From Shewanella sp. MBTL60-112-B2 (GTDB lineage: Bacteria > Pseudomonadota > Gammaproteobacteria > Enterobacterales > Shewanellaceae), in assembly GCF_019655055.1 (NCBI RefSeq), contig NZ_BPFA01000003.1:179996-243995 (forward strand): a stretch of DNA of 64,000 nucleotides. The letters are read 5' to 3'. The notes below the pieces were generated by a model. It did not search any database and was not told the DNA's origin. It saw only the letters and a program-made list of their open reading frames with translations. The translations under genes and the position numbers were made by a program. This document shows positions 54,918-63,620 of this stretch, piece after piece. Position 1 is the first letter of the stretch. Every line of letters begins with the position of its first letter.

Positions 54918-56234
54918 TTAATTTATCTGTCCAGCAGCTGAGCCGCCTTGAGTCGATAATTGACTATTGAGATAGCCTTCCAATTGTCCACTCGACCCCA
55001 TCCAGCTTAACCAGCTTTCATAAAGGGCTGACTCGAGCGCTAAACCCGCTAAATAGCTGCCGCTCATCTGTCTTTGGCTTTGTAGATAATCACTCGTGCT
55101 GATGTCGCCAGCTTGCCACTGTTGAGATAATGAGCTAGCCGCTTTTGAGCCTGAGCTCAGTACTAACTCACTCCAGTCTTGATAGCGCTGGGTTAATCTT
55201 GGAAGGCTTAACGAAAATTGCTTCTGCTGTTGCAGTAATCCACGCTCAGCCGCTAAGTAGGTCTGCTCTGCAATCACAACACCTTGATTAGCAACGGCTA
55301 TAGCCTCGCTGTAGTTGTTGCGGATCTGCAGTGGAATCGACACTCCGACGCCAAACTTATTCTCTTCACCTTCGCGTTCGGCGCTAAGACTGATACTAGG
55401 ATCGGCGCTGCTGTCTGCTTTGGCCTGCTGGGTAGCCACCTTAGCCATCAGCACTTGCTGATAGGCACTCTTAAGTGCAGGAAGCTGTGGAGAAACTTGG
55501 ATATGGCTAGCTTGTAGCGTTAGTGCGTTAACGAAATCCTCGAAAGGTAAATCAAACTCGCCAAATAGCACTAACACTGCGCCATCGGCAACGATAGAGG
55601 CTTGCTCAGCCAGAGCATATTCAGCTGCATTACTCGCCACATCCAGCTGCATCAATTGCAATTCAACACTCGACATATCACCCACGTCTGTACGCTGGCG
55701 AGCTATATCTAACTGAGCCTTGGCAATTTTGAACTGCTGCTGTTGAAACTCTAATGCCTTACGAGCCTGACTCTGGTTGGTTAACGCCTGTAATCTTTCA
55801 GCTAACATCTGGTTGCGTTCAAGCTCTATGCTTGAGAGTAATATTTCACTCTCAAGCTGTGCGATACGGGTCGCTGCGCCGCGCTTATCGCCCCAGTCGA
55901 TGGTCTGACTGATGTCTAAGCTATAGGTATCTTCACTGGCATTTTGGTAACCCAAACCCAGCTCAGGGTTATAGACAGCTTGATCTGCCGCTTCAATGCT
56001 CAATTGAGCCTGCTTGCGGCGCGCCGTTTGGGCTTGTACTTCTGGTAGGCTGTTAAAGCGTTGCATCACTTGTGGCAGCCAGTCACTAAACTGACCGGCA
56101 TTCATAGCGGTAGCACTTACCTGAGTTTGAGTCATTGCCTCATCCAGATTCGGCTCTGCAGCAATAACTTGAGCAGCCGTTGTCGTTCCAGCCAAAAGGC
56201 CTAACAACAGACTGGCGATTATGGTTTTTTTCAT
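54918..56234 (-). CDS. czcC: TolC-family outer-membrane efflux protein
   Basis: Outer-membrane channel of the metal exporter, 438 residues, with a signal peptide (MKKTIIASLLLGLLAGTTTA) and two long coiled-coil repeats typical of TolC/CzcC proteins (NPELGLGYQNASED, GVGVSIPLQIRNNYSEA). The ATG at 56234 has AGGATC 7 nt upstream and gives a normal signal peptide, so it is preferred to the longer frame from 56267. First gene of czcCBA. Confidence 0.92.
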   Translation of the reverse strand: MKKTIIASLLLGLLAGTTTAAQVIAAEPNLDEAMTQTQVSATAMNAGQFSDWLPQVMQRFNSLPEVQAQTARRKQAQLSIEAADQAVYNPELGLGYQNASEDTYSLDISQTIDWGDKRGAATRIAQLESEILLSSIELERNQMLAERLQALTNQSQARKALEFQQQQFKIAKAQLDIARQRTDVGDMSSVELQLMQLDVASNAAEYALAEQASIVADGAVLVLFGEFDLPFEDFVNALTLQASHIQVSPQLPALKSAYQQVLMAKVATQQAKADSSADPSISLSAEREGEENKFGVGVSIPLQIRNNYSEAIAVANQGVVIAEQTYLAAERGLLQQQKQFSLSLPRLTQRYQDWSELVLSSGSKAASSLSQQWQAGDISTSDYLQSQRQMSGSYLAGLALESALYESWLSWMGSSGQLEGYLNSQLSTQGGSAAGQIN

Positions 56235-56526
56235 CGCGGATCCTATCGACCCGGCAAATATGCTCACTCAATTATCTAAAGCGCTGCCATGGGCAATCTA
56301 ATGCGCTTATGTAGAGTCACTATTGCTCGGGTATAAATCGATATAACAATCGCGTGGATATCACTATTTAGCAGGCCAAACGTATGCAGAGCATCGATTT
56401 GTGGCCAGCCATAGCAAGATTCACACAGTAATTTTGATATAGATTTAACGAAGAGAAAGTTAAGCGTTTAATGACATACACTAAGAGATGCAAAAGTCAT
56501 CTGGCCAAACTTAAACCCCGATAGGA

Positions 56527-56964
56527 TTAAACAATTGGAGGGCGGTAGTCCGGGAGTTGCTCTGGCGGAAGGTATTGCGCATCGATACTGTTTAATTCAT
56601 CACTCACAGGCACTGATGGCACCATAGCAACAATCGACATGGTCGTCACATGGCCGCCATGACAGGGGCAATCTAAACAGAGATCGAAATTTTTAGATTC
56701 GGTTGTACTCACGGTGTGGCTATGAGCCGGCTCGTCGACACTCATATTCTGTTGAGGATCTAACGCACAGGTACAGTCGACACACTCGGCTAAGGTAATC
56801 ACGTCTGCGGTGAATTGTAGATGTGGATGCGGTGCGCTTTCTTCCTCATGATCTCCTAAATGCAACTGGTGAGCGCCAATGTTGCCGCCTGCAAACTGCA
56901 GGAGAACAACGGCAATCAGCAGAGCTGCCATTTTATAAAGAGATTGAGGGGTAAATAAACGCAA
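56527..56964 (-). CDS. His/Cys-rich exported protein, CzcI-like in position
   Basis: A protein of about 145 residues with a hydrophobic export segment (ALLIAVVLLQFAGG), then metal-ligand clusters: HQLHLGDHEEE, HPHLQF, CVDCTC, HSH and CLDCPCHGGH. It lies upstream of czcCBA in the same direction. In Ralstonia a small periplasmic protein, CzcI, has this place, and the VLLQFA segment is reminiscent of it. The start is uncertain: a TTG at 56964 with AGGTG before it gives a basic N-terminus; the ATG at 56931 and a TTG at 57054 are alternatives. Function inferred only from composition and context. Confidence 0.65.
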   Translation of the reverse strand: MRLFTPQSLYKMAALLIAVVLLQFAGGNIGAHQLHLGDHEEESAPHPHLQFTADVITLAECVDCTCALDPQQNMSVDEPAHSHTVSTTESKNFDLCLDCPCHGGHVTTMSIVAMVPSVPVSDELNSIDAQYLPPEQLPDYRPPIV

Positions 56965-57119
56965 TTCGCACCTATAAATTTGGTTTGTAAATCTTACAAT
57001 TAACGTATCTAGCCAATATGACTCGCATGATAACGTAAAGTTCACTTCGGACAAGATAATATCTGGCTCTTAGTGAACTTGCTCTCATTTTCAATGTGAG
57101 TCGATTAAACTATTGATAT

Positions 57120-57296
57120 TTATTTAAATACACAATGCTTTGCGTAATCGGTAGCTTCATTAGCACTCCAATCACCTGATGGCTTCTCTTTCATCTGTTT
57201 ACACCAAGCTTCGCTGCCTACTTCTGGGGCGCATGCACTAAGACCAAAAATCAATGCACAAACCAGCGACAGTCCTGACAGTTTAGATAAAGACAT
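57120..57296 (-). CDS. DUF3012-family lipoprotein
   Basis: A 58-residue reading frame starting MSLSKLSGLSLVCALIF, with lipobox LSAC and mature part CAPEVGSEAWCKQMKEKP...GDWSANEATDYAKHCVFK. The WCKQMKEKPSGDW and AKHC elements are characteristic of the small DUF3012 lipoproteins of Shewanella and Vibrio. Three Cys remain after lipidation, so one disulfide is possible. AGGATT 6 nt before the ATG is a good ribosome-binding site. Function unknown. Confidence 0.88.
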   Translation of the reverse strand: MSLSKLSGLSLVCALIFGLSACAPEVGSEAWCKQMKEKPSGDWSANEATDYAKHCVFK

Positions 57297-57370
57297 TTGT
57301 AAATCCTTCTATTTTTATAGGTATATTTAAAAGTAATCTTGGCCAATGATAACAAAAATCACCACCAAAA

Positions 57371-57733
57371 CTAATCTGTGCGCTTAGCGATCCATTCTAT
57401 GGCTAACAATTTTTGCTCCAGAGGATACCAAGCCACCTCACCTTGCATAAACGGCCCCATGAGCCTGACAGCGTTACCAAACCAATCAGGCCCACCAACT
57501 AACACTAGCGCATCGAAGTTTGGTAGTTGCACCTGACCACTACCCGCCAAGGATTGCTGTTGCCAGCCCTCGAGTAACACGTCGGCCTCGACATAAATGC
57601 AGGTCTTGCCGGTGCTTTTACGATAACTTTCAATCTGAGGCTGCATTATCTCGCGATAATCTTCGGTAGATAAGCGCCCACTGGCAAATAAACTAATCAC
57701 GCCCTTGGCAATATCTGGGATTTTACACAGCAT
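57371..57733 (-). CDS. SpoIIAA/STAS-like protein
   Basis: A 120-residue cytoplasmic protein of the SpoIIAA-like (STAS fold) family. Visible features are the start LCKIPDIAKGVISLFASGRLSTEDY, a central CIYVEADVLLEGW and the later WFGNAVRLMGPFMQGEVAWYPL. Such proteins are widespread in marine gammaproteobacteria; no function is known and no partner kinase is adjacent. Confidence 0.78.
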   Translation of the reverse strand: MLCKIPDIAKGVISLFASGRLSTEDYREIMQPQIESYRKSTGKTCIYVEADVLLEGWQQQSLAGSGQVQLPNFDALVLVGGPDWFGNAVRLMGPFMQGEVAWYPLEQKLLAIEWIAKRTD

Positions 57734-57927
57734 AAATAGGCTCCGTAATACATAATCGCTGAAGCAATCATGACTTCAATATTGCTTGATAATAGCAAAC
57801 TCGCCGTGAAGGAAAAGTAGACCAAGCCCTTATTTAGGCTAAAAGTCTGTTAATATTGGCCTAAGGCAATTTAAGTCTGTGCTAGAAATTGATATATCGG
57901 CGCACAGATAGCAAGGGATGTGAATTT

Positions 57928-58350
57928 TTGGCGTTAATAAAAATCTCCAACTCAGTATCTATTCAAGATAGCGAACTCGAGTGGCAGTTTATCCGCTCAA
58001 GTGGTGCCGGTGGACAGCACCTAAATAAGGTGTCTACTGCCGCGCAGCTGATCTTTGATATCAAAACCTCCTCTCTACCTGAATATTATCAGCAACGTTT
58101 GCTCGCCAAAGCCGATCACCGCATTACTAAAAGTGGCAAGATCATCATTAAGTGTCAGCAGAGTCGCAGCCAAGACTTTAATCGCCAGACCGCGCTTGAG
58201 CAGTTTATCGCCCTAGTAGCGAGTGTGAATGCAGTGCAGAAAAAACGTATTGCAACCAAACCCACTAAAGGTAGCCAACGCCGCCGAGTCGATTCTAAGA
58301 AGCAGAAAGGGGCGACTAAGGCACTGCGGCAAAACAAATCTGGTTATTAA
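57928..58350 (+). CDS. arfB: Alternative ribosome-rescue factor ArfB
   Basis: Peptidyl-tRNA hydrolase that frees ribosomes stalled on mRNAs lacking a stop codon. The 140 residues equal E. coli ArfB (YaeJ). The catalytic GGQ is in SSGAGGQHLNKVS, followed by SSLPEYYQQRLL, and the C-terminal 40 residues form the basic tail that enters the empty mRNA channel (KKRIATKPTKGSQRRR...). The start is probably a TTG at 57928, giving (M)ALIKISNSVSI with AAGGG upstream; the only earlier in-frame start is another TTG at 57889. Confidence 0.93.
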   Translation: MALIKISNSVSIQDSELEWQFIRSSGAGGQHLNKVSTAAQLIFDIKTSSLPEYYQQRLLAKADHRITKSGKIIIKCQQSRSQDFNRQTALEQFIALVASVNAVQKKRIATKPTKGSQRRRVDSKKQKGATKALRQNKSGY

Positions 58351-58495
58351 GCCTATATTCTTAAATCTATGCCATGAAATCGATAGAATTGGTCTGAATA
58401 ATTAGCACTTTCATCTTGTAAGGTTCGACAACCGCGTTGTTTTTTGTTGAAATCAAGGCAAGCGCATACTAACACTGTTTTTCAAGGGAATTTTC

Positions 58496-58945
58496 ATGAG
58501 CAGCCAACCCAAGATCTTATTAGTTAATGGTCCGAACTTAAATCTACTCGGACGCCGTGAACCTGGCCATTATGGTCACCATACCCTTGAACAGATCGTC
58601 GATGAGCTAAAGCAAAATGCAACTCAGGCAGGTGTGCAGCTAGATCATATTCAATCTAACGCAGAGCACTTACTTATCGAAGCTATTCACAACAGTGACG
58701 CCGATATGGTGATAATCAACCCGGCGGCTTTTACCCATACCAGCGTTGCACTGAGAGATGCCCTGCTCGGCGTCGCAATCCCCTTTATAGAAGTGCACCT
58801 TTCTAACGTACACAGCCGAGAGCCTTTCCGTCACCACTCCTATTTTTCCGATAAAGCCATTGGAGTGATCTGTGGCTTGGGTGCTCAAGGCTACCAATTT
58901 GCGCTACAGGCCGCGATAGCACGCATTAATGCGGCTAATAAATAA
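58496..58945 (+). CDS. aroQ: 3-dehydroquinate dehydratase, type II
   Basis: Third step of the shikimate pathway: 3-dehydroquinate to 3-dehydroshikimate. The 149 residues are the standard length. [21 protein letters not shown] (5-25) carries the catalytic Tyr24 and Arg residues. [31 protein letters not shown] and the terminal GLGAQGY are all typical. AroQ commonly precedes accBC in gammaproteobacteria; here an accB-like gene follows but no accC. Confidence 0.97.
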   Translation: MSSQPKILLVNGPNLNLLGRREPGHYGHHTLEQIVDELKQNATQAGVQLDHIQSNAEHLLIEAIHNSDADMVIINPAAFTHTSVALRDALLGVAIPFIEVHLSNVHSREPFRHHSYFSDKAIGVICGLGAQGYQFALQAAIARINAANK

Positions 58946-58960
58946 GGTTTAAAACAAGCT

Positions 58961-59413
58961 ATGGATATTCGTAAAATCAAGAAGCTTATCGAACTTGTAC
59001 AAGAGTCTGATATTGCCGAACTTGAGATAAAAGAAGGTGAAGAGTCGGTACGGATCTGTCGCCACAGCCCTGTACCTATGCAAGCTAACACCCAGACTTT
59101 CTTAGCACCAGCTAGTAGCGTTGCATCAGCAACGCCACGACCACACCTAGCCGGTCGCGACGATAATGACGAAGGCTTCATCCACCAACTGCTATCTCCC
59201 ATGGTCGGTACGGTTCATTTAACGGACAAATCGAGCCAAGCGCCACTTTGTGTTATCGACCAAAAAGTAATGGCTGGCGATGTAGTCTGTATTATCGAAG
59301 CTATGACAATGAACAATCGAATCACTGCTGATAAATCAGGTGTGATTAGCGCTATCTTGGTTGAAGATGGCCAGCAGATTGACTTCGAACAAGCCATTCT
59401 CGAAATCGAATAA
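58961..59413 (+). CDS. AccB-like protein lacking the biotin-acceptor lysine
   Basis: A 150-residue homologue of biotin carboxyl carrier protein of acetyl-CoA carboxylase. The N-terminus MDIRKIKKLIELVQESDIAELEI is nearly identical to E. coli AccB. A short linker leads to the biotinyl domain (about 78-150; LSPMVGTV, ADKSGVISAILVEDGQ). The acceptor motif, normally EAMKM, reads EAMTM (113-117): codon ACA at the lysine place, so biotin could not be attached by the usual route. The thumb region (HLTDKSSQAPL) is also altered. No accC follows; an SDR gene starts 54 bp on. Either a paralogue with a structural or regulatory role, or a decaying copy. Confidence 0.88.
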   Translation: MDIRKIKKLIELVQESDIAELEIKEGEESVRICRHSPVPMQANTQTFLAPASSVASATPRPHLAGRDDNDEGFIHQLLSPMVGTVHLTDKSSQAPLCVIDQKVMAGDVVCIIEAMTMNNRITADKSGVISAILVEDGQQIDFEQAILEIE

Positions 59414-59467
59414 GCCCGCTTAATCAAGAGGGCGAATACCTAGTTTCAGCAAACAATAAGGACCACT

Positions 59468-60130
59468 ATGATACTCATTACAGGTGCCAGCAGCGGATTA
59501 GGCGCTGCACTCGCCAAGCTTTATGGCGAAGAGCAAGCAATTTGTATCAGTGGCCGTAATAGCGAGCGTCTACAGCAAGTTGCGCAAGAGGTTAGTCATC
59601 CTTGCCTGCCTCAAGTGACTGATCTCAGTGATGCAAGTGCAGTAGAAACGCTATTCAATAACCTGCCGAAAATCCCATCAATGATCATTCATAGCGCAGG
59701 TAGCGGCTATTTTGGACCAATCGACACTCAGTCTCCAGAGGCGATTAAAAACCTACTCAATAACAATGTAACTTCGGCTATCTTTTTATTGCGCGAAGCA
59801 GTCAAGCGCTATAAAGATCAACAGATAACAATTGTTATGGTTATGTCGACAGCAGCGCTGGCACCGAAAGCCGAAGAGGCAACCTACTGTGCAGCTAAGT
59901 GGGCTGTTAAAGGCTTAATAGAGTCTGTTAGGTTAGAGCTTAAAAACAGCCGGATGAAACTGATTGCAGTCTATCCAGGGGGCATGGACACAGATTTTTG
60001 GCCCAACAGTGGTAGAGCGGCTAATACCAGCAGCTTTATGAGTGCCAACGAAGCTGCGGGCATGCTAAAGCAAGCACTGCAAAGTACTGAGCATGGCTAT
60101 ATTTCCGACCTTACAATTGCACGTGGCTGA
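59468..60130 (+). CDS. Short-chain dehydrogenase/reductase
   Basis: A 220-residue SDR with TGASSGLG (5-12), HSAGSG in place of NNAG, NNNVTSAIFL, catalytic Ser in VMSTAA and YCAAK for Tyr/Lys, then PGGMDTDFW. The acceptor substrate is unknown. It follows the accB-like gene by 54 bp in the same direction and may be co-transcribed with it, which would be consistent with a shared pathway but does not prove one. Confidence 0.88.
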   Translation: MILITGASSGLGAALAKLYGEEQAICISGRNSERLQQVAQEVSHPCLPQVTDLSDASAVETLFNNLPKIPSMIIHSAGSGYFGPIDTQSPEAIKNLLNNNVTSAIFLLREAVKRYKDQQITIVMVMSTAALAPKAEEATYCAAKWAVKGLIESVRLELKNSRMKLIAVYPGGMDTDFWPNSGRAANTSSFMSANEAAGMLKQALQSTEHGYISDLTIARG

Positions 60131-60254
60131 TTAAACAAAATAAAATTAAAAGTCGCTAATAGAATGAAATAACGACGATATTTCCTATACTTATTGCAAC
60201 CAAGTCATTATGACTCATCTACAATATCGGTTACGTTAATTATTAGGAGAATAG

Positions 60255-60608
60255 ATGCGAACTTGCCTACTGTTTTTGGCTTTTTCAGTTGTATGCCTCT
60301 TCATTGGCTACCACGCCTACCTGTTTATCATGCCTAGCGTAAAAGTCATTAACCAATCAGGGCAGTTACTCACGCGAGTCGAAGTTAGTCTTCCAAGCAA
60401 TAACTTAGTATTTGATAATATCCGCCCCAAACAGACAATGCGTATTCACCATAGCACAGATCAGTCTGATGGTGATTATGCTTACCGCATACGTTTGTCA
60501 TCTGGAACTTACATTAGTGGTCGCTGTGGCAAGGTGACCAATGACCAATATATGAAGGTACTAGAGCTGACCATCAACAATGATGACAAAGTGAGATGTA
60601 TTGAATAA
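60255..60608 (+). CDS. Small signal-anchored protein, unknown function
   Basis: A 117-residue protein with an N-terminal hydrophobic helix (about 4-27) and a short beta-rich extracytoplasmic domain containing two Cys (SGRCGKV and KVRCIE) that could pair. Shine-Dalgarno TAGGAG lies before the ATG. No family recognised. It stands alone between the SDR and the DsbA-like gene. An imperfect direct repeat (GAAACTAGAGGCCAGA / GAAACTAAAGACCAGA) lies just after the stop, at about 60619-60654. Confidence 0.65.
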   Translation: MRTCLLFLAFSVVCLFIGYHAYLFIMPSVKVINQSGQLLTRVEVSLPSNNLVFDNIRPKQTMRIHHSTDQSDGDYAYRIRLSSGTYISGRCGKVTNDQYMKVLELTINNDDKVRCIE

Positions 60609-60654
60609 TAGCTACGAGAAACTAGAGGCCAGAGTCAGAAACTAAAGACCAGAC

Positions 60655-61281
60655 CTAGTCAGCCAATAACGTTCGAATCTGCTTATAACTGGTTTGCCAA
60701 TTTTGGTAATCGAGTTCAATAAGAAAAAATTCGCCATTTACCAGCAACACCAGCGAAGGAAAGCCCTCAATAGGTAGATGACGAGTGCGACTGATCTCCT
60801 TATCTAATTTAACCTTGGTCGCTTCACTTTGTAGCGCATTTGCAAATAGCGATTCATCCAGGCCTAACTCACCAGCAAGCTTAATTAAGGTTTCGGGATC
60901 CGATGGATTCTTAGCATCTAGATAATAAGCCTGCTGAATGGCGAGGAGCATCTCTTGCTCAAGACCGATCTCTCTCGCTAAAAGCGTCGCACGGCAAGCA
61001 GGATAGGTTGAACGACGAGGCTGACAGTTTTGCCAAAAGTCGAAATTAAATTGAGTGTCTAGCTGCTCGGCAATCTGCTGCCAGGTACGCTGCAATAAGT
61101 GTTGCATCTCCTCAGGCATAGGCTCGTCACTATCTGGCGCTAAACCACCTAATCGATATTCAATATTAAGTTCTGGGTAGACAGTTTGGAGTTGTGACTG
61201 TAGCGCTAACCAAGTCGGCCTATAACCCCAACACCAACTACACATAGGGTCGTAAACATAATACAGGTTCGCCAAATTCAT
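60655..61281 (-). CDS. DsbA-family (FrnE-like) thioredoxin-fold protein
   Basis: A 208-residue protein with the redox motif CSWC in YYVYDPMCSWCWGYRP at the N-terminus, an inserted helical domain and the cis-Pro strand GFPSLVLLVNGE near the C-terminus. There is no signal peptide, so it acts in the cytoplasm, as FrnE-type DsbA relatives do. The frame is open to an ATG at 61299, but the ATG at 61281 (MNLANLYYVYDP) fits the family start better. Partner unknown. Confidence 0.85.
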   Translation of the reverse strand: MNLANLYYVYDPMCSWCWGYRPTWLALQSQLQTVYPELNIEYRLGGLAPDSDEPMPEEMQHLLQRTWQQIAEQLDTQFNFDFWQNCQPRRSTYPACRATLLAREIGLEQEMLLAIQQAYYLDAKNPSDPETLIKLAGELGLDESLFANALQSEATKVKLDKEISRTRHLPIEGFPSLVLLVNGEFFLIELDYQNWQTSYKQIRTLLAD

Positions 61282-61644
61282 TAAGTCAGTAGTCCTCATT
61301 CCGTTTGAGGACTACTAGACTACCTAGCTAGATATAAATGTCTAGCAGTTCGAATCATTACCGAACAGCAACTACAACTTTAATACTAACAAAGCATGGT
61401 CACCCCATTCCTTTAGGTACACCCTAGCCAAACCTTAGTCGTAATCAAAATGCTCTTCTATAAGTTAAAACTCACTATTATTCATAGCGCTATCTTTACC
61501 TAAGACGCAGATAGTGATGACTAGCTTCGACAGATAAAAGCTAGCACTACTATGCGCTCATAGCTTGATATGAGATTAGCCCCTATTACCCATAAAATTT
61601 AGTACCGAAATACTCACCAATCAGCGACTAATTGCCGAAAGCTA
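61282..61644. other. Intergenic region, nothing recognised
   Basis: 363 bp between two leftward genes. AT-rich with scattered short repeats of CTAG; no gene, strong hairpin or RNA is supported. Confidence 0.5.
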
Positions 61645-62733
61645 CTACCTGCTTACACTCACATCCTGATAGCTAAATTGACCACTATCTAACTTCTGCT
61701 TCCGCTCTTGTTTAACGTTAAAATCAAGCTCCTTTAGATCGACTCGCTTAATCGTGCTGTCATGCATAGTTTTATAAAATAACAAACCGTTGCTCTGATC
61801 AATTACTGAAGTCCATTGTGTGGCACTAGGTAAATCTGGAATATGAGATTTATCATTAAATTCACTGCCAACAGGAATATCGAAGTTATTTAAAATGTGA
61901 AAAGCCTGTGAAACAGCTTGTTTAGCAGTCTTCGATATAGGGGCGCTATTAACGTAAAATGCAGCCCTAACGAATCGAGAAGGCGGAGAGATATCACCAG
62001 GTAAACCAACAAAGTTAGAGCCTACACCAAAGGACTGTGCCTCTACATCATTAATCTTCTGTGAAGGACTTATGCCCGGATGTAGATTAATGTAGTTATT
62101 AAGGTTAGTGACCTGCCAATTATAATCTGGCGAGTTAGTTAACACCTTAGCGGTATTTTTATGGATATTGATTGTGCCGTGATCCATGATTTCAATCACT
62201 ATACTATTGCCCTGCTTATCAGATACCCGCCAATGTGCTGTCGGTGAGGGATTTCCCTGCTGATCAAAGTAAACTGTGACAATTTTAATTTTGCTTAAGG
62301 CGGCCTCAACCTCTGCAACTGACTCGAACTGAGTCAGCATCCAACGTACAAAATCCATGTCTGTTATGTTGTTATCAGTTTGCTTGGGGTCGTACTTAGC
62401 AAGCGAACCATAATTACGGAAATAAAACAGACCTGCAGTTAGCCCCTTTTCATTAATACCTTCTGCAATAAAACGATCATCGCTAACCGAAATCCCTGCA
62501 AAACCGTATTTACTATCCCAAGTTAACCCTTGTTTCTGATCTGGCATAGTCGCTGTGTACTGGTGATTTCGAGGTGAAACAATCAGTTTACTATTGAGGT
62601 TACTATGGCCCCACTCAATGGTACGAGCTTGGATCTGTTCGTTAGCAGTGGTTGATAAAGTAATACCAGTACAAGCACTAGCTGTATAACTAAAAGTAGA
62701 AGCTAGCATCAAAGTAAGTAATGTATTTTTCAT
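61645..62733 (-). CDS. Choloylglycine-hydrolase-family (linear amide) hydrolase
   Basis: A 362-residue exported Ntn-hydrolase. The signal peptide ends TASA and the mature protein starts with the nucleophile Cys21 in CTGITLST, exposed by cleavage as in penicillin V acylases and bile-salt hydrolases. Family residues include ARTIEWG (Arg near 37), NEKGLTAG and LTNSPDYNWQ with the conserved Asn. In marine bacteria such enzymes may cleave acyl-homoserine lactones, penicillin V-like or bile-type amides; the substrate is not readable here. Two direct copies of ACTTACACC (62812 and 62843) lie upstream. Confidence 0.9.
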   Translation of the reverse strand: MKNTLLTLMLASTFSYTASACTGITLSTTANEQIQARTIEWGHSNLNSKLIVSPRNHQYTATMPDQKQGLTWDSKYGFAGISVSDDRFIAEGINEKGLTAGLFYFRNYGSLAKYDPKQTDNNITDMDFVRWMLTQFESVAEVEAALSKIKIVTVYFDQQGNPSPTAHWRVSDKQGNSIVIEIMDHGTINIHKNTAKVLTNSPDYNWQVTNLNNYINLHPGISPSQKINDVEAQSFGVGSNFVGLPGDISPPSRFVRAAFYVNSAPISKTAKQAVSQAFHILNNFDIPVGSEFNDKSHIPDLPSATQWTSVIDQSNGLLFYKTMHDSTIKRVDLKELDFNVKQERKQKLDSGQFSYQDVSVSR

Positions 62734-62998
62734 GATATAGCTCTTAATCCTTTAAAGATGAGTCGACTAATGCCCCTCACAGGGCTCTTCATTAGCCATT
62801 AGTGGCTATAAACTTACACCCGAAGTTTCAAGAATACAAAATACTTACACCTATAAGTTTAAGAGCCTAAACGAGTTGGAGCTATCTAGACGCGCTAACT
62901 AGAGGTTAATGCAACCTAACAACTCACTTTTAAATCCTACTATGTAGAAGTAAGAAACTACCTAATCTCATCATATAAAGAGGCTGGTTTTTTCACTT
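62734..62998. other. Upstream region of the Ntn-hydrolase gene
   Basis: Contains direct repeats ACTTACACC at 62812-62820 and 62843-62851, set 31 bp apart, inside a loose AAACTTA...TAAGTTT inverted arrangement. Possible operators; no gene seen. Confidence 0.35.
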
Positions 62999-63004
62999 AT
63001 ATTT

Positions 63005-63029
63005 CGAGTATAAAAGGCGCTTGGAAGTG
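63005..63029 (-). pseudogene. Decayed 5S rRNA tail (first remnant)
   Basis: CGAGTATAAAAGGCGCTTGG and the next five bases closely follow the sequence at 63607-63631 that spans the 3' end of the intact 5S gene (CGAGTAAAATAGGCGCCTGG). Only the tail survives. Confidence 0.4.
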
Positions 63030-63058
63030 GCTGGAACATTTTAGGTCAGCGTATATAC

Positions 63059-63087
63059 AAAAAGCCCGCTACATCGTTGCGGGCTTT
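63059..63087 (-). terminator. Rho-independent terminator past the rRNA operon
   Basis: Reverse-strand AAAGCCCGC / GCGGGCTTT stem with a 9-nt loop followed by a T run. It lies just after the second 5S remnant, as the main terminator lies after the intact 5S. Confidence 0.85.
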
Positions 63088-63098
63088 CTCGTTATTTG

Positions 63099-63117
63099 GC
63101 ACCTGGAAATGACCTAC
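63099..63117 (-). pseudogene. Truncated 5S rRNA 3' end (second remnant)
   Basis: GGCACCTGGAAATGACCTAC at about 63098-63117 is one base from GGCGCCTGGAAATGACCTAC at the 3' end of the intact 5S copy. The match stops abruptly where the hairpin cluster begins. Confidence 0.6.
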
Positions 63118-63420
63118 GACCCACATGGATGTGGGAAGTGTCGATTATGCACGACTATATGGATATAGGAGGTAGAGTAACGCAGGAGCAGTTACCGAGG
63201 AGCATATAATCGCCCTCGATTCTCGCAGCGAGCACATGGGGGTGAAAGTCAGGCGCTTTGAATACGCAGTATTCAGTCTGACTTGAACGCGGAGTAACTT
63301 GTTACGAAGCTGGAGGCAAGGCACATGGCCTTTCCTTGGCATCCATGCCATCAAGGCATTTGTTAGTCCTAAACATCAGATGTGCCGAATGCCTGAAACG
63401 CATGGATGCAGTTTCAGGTC
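63118..63420. repeat. Hairpin cluster with a shared AT-GG-AT core
   Basis: Four perfect hairpins share the same apex and differ in their stems: CCCACAT-GG-ATGTGGG (63120-63135), CTATAT-GG-ATATAG (63155-63168), TGGCAT-CC-ATGCCA (63339-63352, opposite strand sense) and GCAT-GG-ATGC (63400-63409) nested in CCTGAAAC/GTTTCAGG arms (63392-63418). Smaller inverted repeats lie between. No gene is supported in this stretch. Confidence 0.7.
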
Positions 63421-63563
63421 CCGCTCAGCGGCGGGTTGACGTCGACTCTTTATCACTAAGAATGGCATTTATGCCTACTACCTACTTTAAGTGAAGCTGC
63501 CACCTTAACGGGTAGCTGTATTCTAGATAAGTTAGCAATCGGTATTTTACAAACGCCAAACGC

Positions 63564-63592
63564 AAAAAAGCCACCTTAATAAGGTGGCTTCT
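63564..63592 (-). terminator. Rho-independent terminator of the rRNA operon
   Basis: Reverse-strand AGCCACCTT / AAGGTGGCT stem with a short loop and a T6 run, about 30 bp after the 5S 3' end. Confidence 0.9.
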
Positions 63593-63620
63593 TCACTACT
63601 CTTAACGAGTAAAATAGGCG

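Noticed and set aside
63145..63354. A 69-codon frame in the hairpin cluster
   Set aside because: It is produced by palindromic repeat DNA beside the rRNA operon and has no gene features.
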